Shown in pieces: positions 1 to 10,344 of a DNA stretch of 64,000 nucleotides. Position 1 is the first letter of the stretch; each line of letters begins with the position of its first letter. The position numbers and the translations under genes were made by a program. Under the pieces are notes generated by a model. The model saw only the letters and a program-made list of their open reading frames with translations. It ran no database searches and was not told where the DNA came from. Source of the DNA: Canna indica (taxonomy: Eukaryota > Streptophyta > Magnoliopsida > Zingiberales > Cannaceae); contig CP136898.1 in NCBI GenBank assembly GCA_034359265.1, forward strand, positions 39,517,501 to 39,581,500, in the 5' to 3' direction.

Positions 1-262
1 TTGATATCAGTTCACAGCCCACACCAATATGTGTTGTATTAGAGCTGAGAACTTGTATATACGAGAACTCTTGCCAATGTATATTTCTAGCCTCTACTTT
101 TGCTGTTCTCACCTTACAATATCTACTTTTGTTCTCAGCTTACCGTTCCCAACTTACAAGAATCAAGCTGTTCAATATCTACTTTAGAATATATTTGAGT
201 TTGATGTTCAATATCTACTTTTCGTGAACTCGTGAACTTGTATTAATGTTTTCTTTTTATAG

Positions 263-1390
263 ACCCGATACACTTGGGATCCTGCTATTCAGGCTTAGGT
301 GGAGGATGCTTGGGAAGCTTACAATAAGAAGTTTTTCAAGGATATCCTCCACCGAACGCGAGATGAGGCGCGGACGAGTGTAGGCGGCAACAGAGATACG
401 CCTATGGATGCACTCAAGGGACATAGGTCAATATGGATGCAGGTTGATGTATGGGATGGGCTATGCGACATCTGGGCGTCGGAGGGATGGTAGGGTGCCT
501 CCCGGATGGTGCACCAGAATCGAATGATGCTGGTCGAGGGATCTGTTGCCCGACATACCAGTGGGTCGATCCATTCAATTTACCAGCCACAAGTGTCGAT
601 TGGTAAGTAATTAAATAATAGTTTTTATTATTTATTTATTATTATACGAAAACTAATTATATTTATTTAATTTCAGGGGACACGCGATGAGCATGAAACA
701 CTCATCCCAGCTGACCCACTGAGGGTCTTCGAGGAGACGCATAGATATCAGCGTGGCCCTCGCCGGGGTGAGTTAATCAGCGGGAGGCTAGAGATAATAC
801 TCGTAAGTTAATATTTAATTTTTTTTATCTAGTTCTATTATGTATAATTAATTTAATTATTCTACTTAATTTTCTTTAGAGGCAACGTATAGTGAGTTAG
901 TGACCTAGCGGGGAGGTGATCCTGCTCAACATCAGCTTGATGCTGACGCATGGATGCAGGTGATCGACAGGCGTAGACCACGGCCATGTATATGGCACTG
1001 GCACAACGGCCCACGCACGGGCGTTGTTGCAGCCACATGGTGCGGGGTCGTCTACCTTCATCTCCTTCGCCGCTGGTCCATCAACATCACGTGCGGATCA
1101 AGATCGATTAGCAGTCGTCGAGACTGCTCAGGCACGCCTCAGCACTGACATGGCCGCTTTGAGGGATGCTGTGACGCAGATGACCCAGTATATGGCACAT
1201 GTGACCGAGTACTTCGCGCATATAGCTTCTATCATACCTAGTGCTCCTGACCCTCTCCACCTCCCCCGTCATTTGGCGCGACGACATTAGCATCAGATCT
1301 ATCATCATCATCGACGCCGACTGATGCCCTCCCCACGCAGCCCCTCTCCTCGCCGCCTCCCCCACCACCGTCTGATGCGCCTCACCAGTG
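263..1390 (+). pseudogene. Broken CACTA-encoded protein (Transposase_24-like)
   Basis: The gene resembles the plant transposase family Transposase_24 (PF03004) found in CACTA elements. Three likely exons are visible. Exon 1 (263-602) follows a TTTTTATAG acceptor, carries the family-like KDILHRTRDEAR and WDGLCDIWAS segments and ends at a GTAAGT donor. Exon 2 (677-802) follows TTTCAG, contains PADPLRVFEETH and ends at GTAAGT. Exon 3 starts at 880 after TTCTTTAG. A later segment around 1090-1250 is helical and rich in Ala, Met and Thr. Stop codons at about 296, 491 and 907, and a frame that does not pass cleanly from exon 1 to exon 2, show that it is dead. The family match is from memory of its motifs, not from a search. 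Confidence 0.7.
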
Positions 1391-1592
1391 ATGTATTTAT
1401 TTGATGTTTTATTTTGATATGATGTAAATATTATTGTTTTGATATGGTGTATATAATATTTTGATACGATGTATATAATATTTTGATGTATATAATATTA
1501 CAAGTTGATGTCTCTTGTTTGTTGAAATGCATTTTAATTAAATATTATAAACAAAAATTTATATTTTGCTATTTTTTTTAAAAAAATAATAC

Positions 1593-1866
1593 ATTTGCGA
1601 CGGTACTGCGATCGCAGTTGCCGTCACAGAAGGTTTATCCTGGTCGCACAGCACAACGATCGCAGTTGCTATGCGATGGCACTACGACGGCTAGTAGCCG
1701 TCGCAAATCATTTCTAATTGCGATCGCAATAGTGCGGTCAAAAAGTTTCTGCAACCATAGCTTCGACGACGGATAAGCGCGACCGCTACTCTCCGTCACC
1801 AAATCTCATCTACGATGGCGCTGCGACCGCAGTAGCCATCGCAGAAGATGTTTTTTTTTGGTAGTG
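1593..1866. repeat. CACTA subterminal repeat block and 3' terminus
   Basis: This GC-rich stretch sits in AT-rich surroundings and consists of short direct and inverted copies of GCGACGG, GCGATCGCAGTT and related words. Examples are 1597-1620 and the palindrome GACGGCTAGTAGCCGTC near 1686-1702. In CACTA elements such subterminal arrays are known binding sites for the element's own protein; that role is inferred here. The block ends in T9-GGTAGTG at 1851-1866. Confidence 0.75.
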
Positions 1867-2187
1867 TTGGTTGAAAATCGAAGGGCCACAATGAGCCTAC
1901 GATTTAGAACCGCAAGGTCGTATGAGCCCGTTATAGGCTACTTAGGTCTCCGAAGAGACCGAAACTCAAAAATCATTTGATAAAACCATATCAAGAGCAG
2001 TAAGAATCAACTCGAATTATAAGTATCATACACTCCAACTTGAATGAAACAAAGCAAAGTAAGGAGATGATACCAAATTAAGTAGAGGTCGATTTTTCAT
2101 ACCGAATGTATCCATACAATGCGAAGTTGCAACTTGGATTTGATGAAGCTTTAAGTCTTCATGCAACTTCCATCAACCATCATCAAC

Positions 2188-3240
2188 TCATCCTTGTGTG
2201 GTTGCTCCCCCTACAAGAGAACATGAAATCTTTGGTACCCAAATTGATTTGGGTCCTTGGGGGTTAGAGGGCTTAGCTACCGAAAGTGCCTTAACACCAC
2301 TTGGGTTCATCTTAAATGTGCAATCATATATAGCATGCTCGTAAACACCACAACAAAAATAATGACATTTAAATTCTTTCTTTTTATCATTTTTGTGAAC
2401 ATAAGGTCTAAAGTTAGAATGCTTCACATGAGGAGGATGATGTGTATGAGCATTCTTAAGGATACATCTTTCTTTCTACGATTTCTAAAAGATGAAACAT
2501 TAGATAAATTATTTGCTTTTCTACTCAAGAAAACAACCTCATTTTTCAAGACATTAATGGATTTGTGTAAGGCTTGCATTTGAGATTTCATCATACAATT
2601 TTCATTTTTTAAAGTCTCATTCTCAAATTTGAAATCATTTTTCAAAACATTATCTCTAGATTTCATTATAGATTTCAAATCATCATTTTCAAGTTTCAAA
2701 GCTTTAAACTCAAGTTCTAAATTATCATGGCATGAATCAAATGACCTAGACTTCAACTTTTCATTATCTAGTTTGAATTCATGCAAATGAGAATTAAGCC
2801 TTATATTTTCTTTCTTTAACATTTTATTTTCCTTATCCTTTTTAATTAGCAAGACATACATGTTTTTGTACTCATGGATGACAATTATCATCACTTCCCT
2901 CGTCAAGTGTATTAAACTCATCGTTTTTTGCATAATTATAAAGCATGTTTAAACAACCCCAAATATCGAATGCGGAAGTACAATGCATGACCTTTTCAAA
3001 GATAACATTTTTCAAATAACAAAATATACAATTCATGGCTTTAGCATTTGACTCAAATCTATCTATTTGTTCTTATGTCCATGTATTCATGTTTTCCTTA
3101 GATTCAATGTATTTAGTCTTTATCATGTCAAATACACCTAAATCTTGAGTCATTAGGAAAGTGTACATTATACTCTTCCAAATACCAAAGTTAGACTCAT
3201 CGAACTTAGGTGGTATAGACGTTACCAACTCTAGTGCCAT
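2188..3240 (-). pseudogene. gag of copia element A1 (broken)
   Basis: Gag is the structural capsid protein that packages element RNA. The minus-strand translation starts with an ATG at 3240 and a PPKFDESNFG-like segment close to PPRFDESNFG of the intact copy at 23981. A lysine/asparagine-rich coiled-coil stretch (2424-2880) follows, then a cysteine cluster, FCCGVYEHAIYDC, near 2330. Compared with A2 it lacks the serine-rich part and the first CCHC knuckle, and it carries in-frame stops and frameshifts. It shares with A2 the absence of most of the usual copia gag core, which suggests that both descend from one deleted progenitor. Confidence 0.8.
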
Positions 3241-3294
3241 TTTCGGATGGAGACTAGATGTAGACGAGATGGTGAAATCTCAATCTACAACCTA

Positions 3295-3305
3295 CTCTGA
3301 TACCA
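3295..3305 (-). other. Primer binding site of copia A1
   Basis: On the minus strand this reads TGGTATCAGAG, complementary to the 3' end of initiator methionine tRNA, the usual primer for plant LTR elements. It lies 2 bases from the LTR end at 3308. Confidence 0.85.
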
Positions 3306-3307
3306 AA

Positions 3308-4559
3308 TGTTGGTGAAATGACCACAGTATAAGGGGGGGGTGAATAGTATGTTAACTAAATCTTTTTTGCCTAAATCCAATTTTAATCTTTTCTTAAACT
3401 ACTTAGGCAATTCATAATTAATTACTAAATGAGGAAGCATTTAATAATAAAGCAATTAACATAAATAATATATCAATGCTAACATAATGATTTATAGTGG
3501 TCCGACTCAAATGCCTACTCCACTACCTAAGCACCGTGCTTAGAATTTCACACCCAAATCCACTAAATTACGAGTACCTGTTAATTGAGGACTTTACAGT
3601 TTACACCGGAAAGACCCTACACTCACCTCGAAGGCACTTCCACATCCGGAAGTATCCCGCCTTCCTACCGAGTGAGGTTTCCCACCTCAATTCCTAAGAC
3701 CTACTCCTAATTAACCTATTTTACACAATGGCTTTATACCTTCTTTATGAAGGATATCACTCAATCACAAGACCAAACACTAGGTCTTCTTACAAGCTCA
3801 CGTAAATTAAAGTAATAACAAATAACAAACAAATCTATCACAAGAAGAAGGTGAGGAGAACTTATCACAATGAGAACACCTCTTCTTCTTGAGTCTAGCA
3901 AGCTTAAAGAACCTTCCAATGAAGAACACTTGAGGATGAGGGAATAAGAGCTAGATTTTATGGATTTGATCTAGGAAGATCTTAGGAAATGCTAGAGATG
4001 ACTCTTGAAGGCTTAGAAGCATCAACAACTACTAGAGAGAGAGAGGTTTGGGTGGGTATTTATAACCCCCCAACTTACAAGGCTCATCAACGAGCATTTT
4101 TTTACCTATTGTCGATGCCCGGTTGCTTGCCAATTGATCGTCGATCAACTGATCGAGTGACCGTCGAGCGAGAAAAGGCTTTCTGCCAATACCCTACTAC
4201 CCATATCGGGCTTTTGCCAGTCGACCAGTCAGTCGATCAAATCTGGGCAGGGGCTGATTTTTTGTGTATTTTTCTTGTGGCTTTCAGCGTGCGTTAACTT
4301 GGAGAGCATTCTAGATGTTCTCAAGGCTCGTCCATGGAGTCTTCGGTGCACACGTTGAACTTCTAAAAATTACCGCGACAAATCTAACCGCGTCGACCCA
4401 TGTCCTTCTGATTTTTTGATTTCTCCGATATTTCTAATCGAGGACATCGAGTGCAAACCGATATGAAACATGAAAATAATTCTCCATGAAATCATTAGTT
4501 CCATGTTTGTTATCATCAAAACCGAGATTAAGACCAAGGTAAAAACCCTTAGGCCAACA
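3308..4559 (-). repeat. 5' LTR of copia A1
   Basis: The LTR is about 1250 bp, with TGTTGG at its minus-strand start (4559) and CCAACA at its end (3308). It matches the A2 LTRs in order. From its 5' side it has the conserved opening block, a GTCGA-rich patch (about 4110-4240), a TATAAATACC-type promoter box (read in reverse near 4054-4070), and the conserved block near the 3' end that includes the reverse of GGTGCTTAGGTAGTGGAGTAGGCAT (about 3505-3540). Confidence 0.88.
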
Positions 4560-5142
4560 GACTGATTAAAGATCAACGATTGGAGTTTGAATTGATTCAG
4601 GTCTTTCGATTGTCTCACATAAATACTGATGGAAAGATCAGATCTAGTATTGTTCTGGATGTGCGAAAACTGTATTGCTAGTTATTGAGAGGAGTTCAGA
4701 TTGTTGAGTGCAGAAAGACAACAATTTATTCTTTTATCTTCGGTGTGAAATTTAGTTTTAGGCTGATAACTTGCTACAACACAAGACTGTGTGGAGGACA
4801 GAACTCTGTGGCTGGGATGTCATAGAGAGGCAAGTTGGTATGTACTTGTAATAGCAAATAAGTTTTTGTTATTTCCAATTCATTGTACTGTAGTCGGATT
4901 TCGGATGTGAAATCTAGATGACTTATTTTGTACTTATAGAGAGTGGATTGTGCATCTGTCCAGTGAGTGCCCCCCAGATTAGGTGATTAGTTTTGTCACT
5001 GAACTGCGTAAACAAACCTTTTGTGTTTGCGTATGATTTGTGTTGTGGTTCTTACTTTGCTTCTAGTGGCAGTTGCAATAGCAATTGCAACTTCCTATTC
5101 AGCTGTCTTTAACAGAGGTTCTCTTAGAGACATATACTATCA
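4560..5142 (+). repeat. Partial LTR (3' part) of copia B2
   Basis: This sequence aligns with the last ~580 bp of the complete B-family LTR at 49251-50201 (shared words include AACACAAG, CTGTGTGGAGGAC and GAGAGTGGATTG). It ends at ...CATATACTATCA just before the primer binding site. The first ~370 bp lie on the other side of A1, outside the window. Confidence 0.85.
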
Positions 5143-5144
5143 AT

Positions 5145-5157
5145 TGGTATCAGAGCG
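5145..5157 (+). other. Primer binding site of copia B2
   Basis: The sequence TGGTATCAGAGCG is complementary to the 3' end of initiator methionine tRNA and lies 2 bases after the LTR end. Confidence 0.88.
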
Positions 5158-5217
5158 GTTGTGCTAACCTCTACCTACACAAGATCCTTGGTGTGTCTCT
5201 TCTTTTTCAAGCCCAAG

Positions 5218-6169
5218 ATGGAAGAATGCTTATGGGAAATTCTATTTAGGTTCCTCTTTTGCTTGTCGGAACAAACTATGCTTATTGGAAGGCTAGGATG
5301 AGAGCTTTCATCAAGTCCTTGGATGATCGTCGCTGGGACGCAATAGAGATTGGCTATACTCCACCCACAACTCCTGGTGGAATTGAGCGCAAACCTAAAA
5401 GCCAGTATACATAAGCAGAGATCATTGCTGCAAACTATGATAACAATGCCCTAAATGCTATCTTCAGTGGAGTTGATCCTTCTCAATTTAAACTAATCTC
5501 TGCTTGTACCCTGGCAAAGCAAGCTTGGGAAATTCTTGAAACAAATCATGAAGGATCCATGACTCTTCGAAAGTCAAAAGTTTAAATCCTCAACACCAGA
5601 TTTAAGAATACAATACTTTCATGGGCATATCAAAGACCTCATGAACAATGCTACCAACCTTGGAGAGTCATTTTCTGAAAAAAAAGTAGTAAGAAAAGTT
5701 CTGAGATTCATGCCAACCAAGTTTGTTATGAAAGTTGCTGCCATAAGTGAAGTTCATGACTCATCTACAATTACTCTTGACACTCTGATGAGAAAACTTG
5801 AAACTTATGAGTTGGAATTATCTGAAAAATATTCTCATAAAGAAAAGAATAAGAATCTTGCTTTCAAAACTACTGAGGATAAGATCAAGTCAGAAGATTG
5901 CTCTAAAGAGGAGATGGATGTCGTACTTGCCATTATGACAAATAATTTCAAGAGATCTCTAAGAGCTAAGAATAGGGTAAACCAGAACTCTCAGATTAAC
6001 TTACAGTTCAAACAACAGTTTCAACCGCCTGAGTCTGCCAGATCCACACCAAACTCCTTTTCTAGAGAAAATAGAAGAAGCCAATTGTCCGGACAAAAGG
6101 ATGATCTCAAAGAGAAGTTCAAAGGCATCCAATGCTTTGAATGTGAAGGATTTGGTCATATGAGATTAG
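5218..6169 (+). pseudogene. gag of copia B2 (broken, 3'-truncated)
   Basis: The ATG at 5218 opens a gag like the intact copy at 14438-15211. After an N-terminal segment containing VGTNYAYWKARMRAF comes a UBN2/retrotransposon-gag-type helical domain, then a Lys/Glu-rich linker (about 5820-5960) and the start of a CCHC knuckle, CFECEGFGHM, at about 6132-6162. Stop codons occur near 5413 and 5584, and a deletion lies near 5600. The reading frame is open again from 5641. Insertion of gypsy C at 6170 removes the rest. Confidence 0.85.
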
Positions 6170-8568
6170 TGTTATGCCTAAAATCCTAAAATAATATTTT
6201 AATCCTTAGCAAGGGATCGTGGGCCCGAGTTAGCGCGGATTGGCAAAGAGTCGCATAATTTAATACGGGTAAACTTTTTATATGAAAAAAAATCTAGGAA
6301 AATTATATTTATTTTATTTATGTGATTTAGCATGCTAGGATGATATAGGGTCTCAAGTCGAATTTAGCGTTTCAACCAAAACTCGAATTGGAGTTAGAAC
6401 GAGTTAGATACAGGCTAGATTAGTCGAATAACTTAAACGAGGGTATTTTGGTCATTTGGAGCAAATAGATGCCTATAAAATAGAACCTGAGGCGTGTGAC
6501 CAGGGGTTTTGCCACATGCCACCCGAGCCTCAAGGAGGAGGAGAGAGAGGCATCGCCGAGAGGAGGAGGAGGAGTTTTGGTGCTGGATTTCGCAAGATCG
6601 TTGGCGTTCAACGTAGCAAGACCCTTAGCTTCTTCTTCTTCCTTCCCGGTTTCTCCAAAAGAGGTGAGTGGATGAGCCTTCTTTTTCCTCTTTTCTTCAT
6701 CAGCCATGCCGCCCCTATGTCATGAGGTTCTTGTCATTCTTCGTTGGGTTTTTCGCAAATCAGATTGGTTGATTGCGTTGAGAGTTTTATCATGATCGCA
6801 ACGGTTTTATCAGATTGAATTTCAGATAATTGACCGCCCCTTACCTTGTTATGCCTCCCCCTTTCTTCTTCAATTCTTGATGGTTTGTTCGAGGAATCTT
6901 GATGGTTGTTGAGGGTTCTTGGTGGTGGTTTGATATCTTGAAGAAAGGGGGAAGATGAAGGGTATTTAGAGTGTGCCACCCCCTTATAAGGCACCCTAGG
7001 AACCCTAGGGTGGCCGGGCACCCTAAAGGTGGGATTTTTAGGGGTTCAATCTATTTTTCACCCCTAGGAGACACACTATAGGGCATGATGGACTTGTTAT
7101 TAAGGAAGGAAACAATATAGAACCCTACACTTAGACAATTGGAAACCTAGGGACACCTAGAGACACTAGAACCCCGATTTAACTTTCGAGAGGGCTGACC
7201 CTAAGGACACCTAAGGGGGCCGAACCTACCTTGCTCTTAGAGTACTTGGGTGAGGGAGATAGGCCGGCCCTAGGGCATTCGTCTAGGGTCCTTAAGGGCG
7301 GATTAAATTGTGTAGGATCGTTAAGGGGTGATACTCTATTCCTAGGGTTTGCTATACATGCTTTCCATGCTCTTATCCTACGCTTCGTACGTACTATGCT
7401 ATACTTCTATGCTTATTGTATACGCTATGATGTTATGATTTTGGTGTTATTTCCCTTATTATATAATTGCATGTGATTGTGGTGGATGACGGGAGGAGGC
7501 GGAGGTGGAGGTATGCCCTAGACATACCCTTGTTACCTATTATGGACATCTTGTTATGCTCATTTATATATATGTACCTACGTGTGTGATGTTGTGATAT
7601 GTGTGTTGCATTTCCCAGGAGCCTCGCTAGTGCAGGGAAGATATGCCCCAAGGAGACAATGTTTGTCTTATTTCAGAAGTTCGACTGGTGCGGAGAGATC
7701 ATACCCGAAGGAGACAGTCTAGAGATCCGAGCATGTGAGGGGAACGTATGCCCCAACAGGCTGGCTCAAAAGAGCTAGTGTCGATGAGGGGAGGGCATTC
7801 CCCAATAGGCTGACACTGAGTTGGGTGGTAGTGTGGCGGCCACCCGTCTACCTACCCTATGCGGCTACGTGGGATCGACGGGTCCGTAGGTTATTCATGT
7901 GGATGATGCATCATGTTTCTTATTCATTATTTCTGTGGTGTATTTACTATATGATTGTCATGCGTGGTGTGGTAGACATGTATTCGATTATGATGTTGTA
8001 CATTTTGATATATGATCATCATGCATAGTGTAATAGATATGGTATTATCATGATGTTGTTTACTGCTTGAGCTATGTTTTCTTTCATGATTGATGATGAT
8101 ATAGAGGATATGAGGACTGATCTACTCACTATGTCCCATTGGACTTACCCCTCATTCTATTGTTTTATAGCACCTGAGCTAGATCAGAGAGGTACTGGGG
8201 TGCAGTAGCGCGGCTGGTGGCGGCAGGACAGCGGGTCTTGTGACATGTCGTGCTCGAGGGGGATACCGAGTCCTTTTCTTTGTTTCTTTGAGTCGTTGAG
8301 TGATGTCGACTCGGTTTATTTATGTTTCCGCATTTTATTCATTTTGAGTTATCCGTTTTTGTAAGCAAACTTTAATTCCATTTTATTTCGAACATTGGTT
8401 ATTGTTGAGTTGATGGTTGGGGTTTCGAAATTTAAAAGTCTTTATAAATTTCCTAAAAGTATTAATAGAATGTTCATGGTTGGTTTGTTTACATGTGGTT
8501 TGGCTTGCGTTTAGGCTTCGGGGTTCGTGGAGTACCTTGGCCAGTCATACTGAGTTTGGGGTATGACA
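6170..8568 (+). repeat. 5' LTR of gypsy C
   Basis: This LTR of about 2.4 kb starts TGTTATGCC and ends GTATGACA. The start is repeated at 13348 after a polypurine tract, and the tail matches the C2 fragment at 19420-20350. Small open frames inside it (for example 6420-6707 minus and 7231-7476 plus) overlap regulatory sequence and look accidental. A stretch at 7620-7860 repeats the theme TATGCCCC(A)AGGAGACA three times. Confidence 0.9.
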
Positions 8569-8572
8569 AAGT

Positions 8573-8585
8573 TGGTATTAGAGCG
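8573..8585 (+). other. Primer binding site of gypsy C
   Basis: The sequence TGGTATTAGAGCG differs by one C-to-T change from the initiator methionine tRNA match and lies 4 bases after the LTR end. Confidence 0.82.
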
Positions 8586-8728
8586 GGTTGTCATACGGTA
8601 TCTCCTAGTCACGAGATCGACAGCTGAACCTGTGCACCAACTGTGGTATGTGTTTTCTTTGGATTAATTTCATTAATGTTGTAACTATGTTAAAAATTGT
8701 GCGGTGCTTGCTTTCTTATTTAAAAGCA

Positions 8729-9760
8729 ATGGAGGCATATGATGATGCAATGATGAGTGGAAGTGGAAGTAACTCCGCTGGTTGACGAGGCCAAGGCCAG
8801 GGTCGCGGCCGAGGCAGAGGCCGAGGCAGAGGCCGTGTTACCAGCTGGGTGGCTCAAGAGGAGGCAGCGTGAGATCCGAGGGTTGCACTGCTAGAGACCC
8901 AGGTGACGAATTTGACCGAGGAGCTTCGTAGAGAATGGGATGAATTTCGTCAAGAACGGGAGGAGTTTCCGTAGGGAGCGAGAGGAGCTTCCTAAGGAGC
9001 AGGAGCTAGCGCAGTAGCATACCCCACCTATACCACCAATGGCACCCACAGTGATTGAGCCGATTGAGCCAGTTAAGTCCGGATACGTGGAGGAGGTTTG
9101 GCAGGAACCATTGGTACGTAGCTCGCTGTGCATGGATTTCATGAAGCTGAAGCCACCAGTATTCATAGGCGCTGATCAGGCAGTGGAGGTGATACGTTCC
9201 TAAATAACTGCACAGTGTTATGCTCAGTCTTGGAGTGTTCCTCTGAAGCAATGGTGCACATCGTTGGGCTACAGCTTAGGGGCCCAGCGAAGGAGTGGCG
9301 CCAGTCATGGAGGGCACATAGGAGGACTCATCCACCAGCCCCTACGTGGGGGAAGTTCTGGACGGCTAGGGAGAAGCGGGCTAGGGAGTTTGAGCAGCTT
9401 CGCCAGACGTGCGCCATGACGGTGTCGGGGTACTAGATTTAGTTCACACGGCTATCCCGTTACCACCCATCTTTGATGGCAACAGAGACAGACCAGTCAT
9501 GAAGATCATACCAGGGGGACCTAGTCTGAGGGTGTCTGCCCTAGAACGACGCACCCGTAGAGCTAGGGACGGGGAGATTTCAGAGGTCGTGCACTGATGG
9601 GACCACTGGCGGCTGCCCAGAGTACCATAGTACTAGGAGGTTAGAGGAGTGATGCGCCAAAGTGCGGAAAGTGTAGGAGGAGGTAGAGAGGAGCATGTTA
9701 CGGTTTGAGTATCTGCTTTGGGTGCGGCCAGTAGGCAGTCAAGCAGCAGCTCCACCCAAA
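8729..9760 (+). pseudogene. gag of gypsy C (broken)
   Basis: Gag begins at ATG 8729 (MEAYDDAMMSG) and runs into a Gly/Arg/Gln-rich segment (about 8785-8840), then an acidic helical segment and a capsid-like region with FMKLKPPVFIGA near 9135-9170. A zinc-knuckle-like region survives in pieces at about 9660-9735 (CGKC, GAC and CFGCG). Stops at 8783 and 8870, and several frameshifts after 9180, break it. Element F has the same layout at 55680-56890. Confidence 0.8.
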
Positions 9761-9779
9761 GGGAGGGCTCCAATGTCGA

Positions 9780-10270
9780 CAACTTCAGTGGCGCAACGGA
9801 CTCAGACTCAGGGGACCGGGCAACAACACACGGTGGTCCCAGGGAGGCCACCTGCTCGTGTCTTTGCACTAACTCCTGAGGGCGCTGAGGCGTCCAATGT
9901 AGTGGTGATAGGTATCATTTCAGTTAGTTTATTACATGCTTATTCACTATTTGATCCAGGTGCTACTCATTCATTTCTATCTAAGTTGCTGGCATTGAGG
10001 TTGGGAAAAGATAAGAGTTGGTTAGCTGAACCATTAGCAGTGTCTACACCTACGAGCAATACAATTGTTGTGAGACGCTCTTCAGGGACTGTGACATTTT
10101 CATAGGTGGGCACGATTTGAAAGCGGAGCTGATCCTATTATCGATCTTAGAGTTGGATGTAATTCTGGGCATGGACAGACTATTAGCCCATTATGCATCA
10201 ATCAATTGCAGGACAAAAGTGGTGACATTTTGCAAGCCGAGAATACGACCCTTTACCTTTCAGGGTGATG
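9780..10270 (+). pseudogene. Aspartic protease domain of gypsy C (broken)
   Basis: The retroviral-type aspartic protease matures Gag-Pol. The frame open from 9695 to 10105 carries the active-site motif LFDPGATHSF at about 9945-9978; Pro replaces the Ser or Thr usual after the catalytic Asp. Downstream, the equivalents of the second half of the domain (the region matching LDVILSMDWLA in element F) are present at about 10150-10190 but out of frame, with several stops. Confidence 0.8.
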
Positions 10271-10344
10271 GGTGAGGGGACTCTATCAGGGTGATCTCTG
10301 CTCTCCAGGTCCGCAAGCTAATGATGGGTGGATGTTAGTCTTTC

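Larger units (their letters stand above)
1..1866 (+). mobile_element. CACTA (En/Spm) DNA transposon, 3' part
   Basis: This is the right-hand part of a CACTA-type cut-and-paste transposon; the left part lies outside the window. It ends in a poly-T run followed by GGTAGTG, which read on the other strand is a CACTACC terminus as in this superfamily. Just inside lies a GC-rich subterminal block, and further in is a broken Transposase_24-like gene. The sequence immediately right of 1866 is an inverted match to the region after the gag gene of the copia element at 25600-25720, so the transposon interrupted a copy of that element. The left terminus and the 3-bp target duplication cannot be checked here. 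Confidence 0.85.
1867..4559 (-). mobile_element. SIRE-like Ty1/copia element A1, 5' part, minus strand
   Basis: On the minus strand this piece reads LTR (4559 to 3308), primer binding site (3305-3295), gag (3240 to 2188) and the start of a non-coding interior, cut at 1867 by the CACTA element. It is an inverted, diverged copy of the first 3.3 kb of element A2 at 22439-25720. It shares the LTR termini TGTTGG/CCAACA, the PBS and a shortened gag. Its right edge abuts the middle of a B-family LTR, so A1 inserted into that LTR. The far end and the target duplication lie outside the window. Confidence 0.88.
4560..6169 (+). mobile_element. SIRE-like Ty1/copia element B2, 5' fragment
   Basis: This fragment holds the 3' half of a B-family LTR (4560-5142), a primer binding site (5145-5157) and most of gag. 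Its left edge was cut by insertion of A1 and its right edge by insertion of gypsy element C at 6170. Equivalent sequence occurs in element B1 (minus, 14438-15290) and at the LTR end of B3 (49690-50201). No downstream half of this copy is visible beyond element C, where a B element lies in the opposite orientation. Confidence 0.85.

Noticed and set aside
2257..2583. 108-codon plus-strand frame
   Set aside because: It is the antisense shadow of the minus-strand copia gag, as shown by alignment of the opposite strand with the intact gag at 23981.
6420..7651. Several 70-95-codon frames inside the gypsy C LTR
   Set aside because: They overlap each other on opposite strands, are not kept in the second LTR copy, and have low-complexity Arg/Lys/Gly or Pro content.
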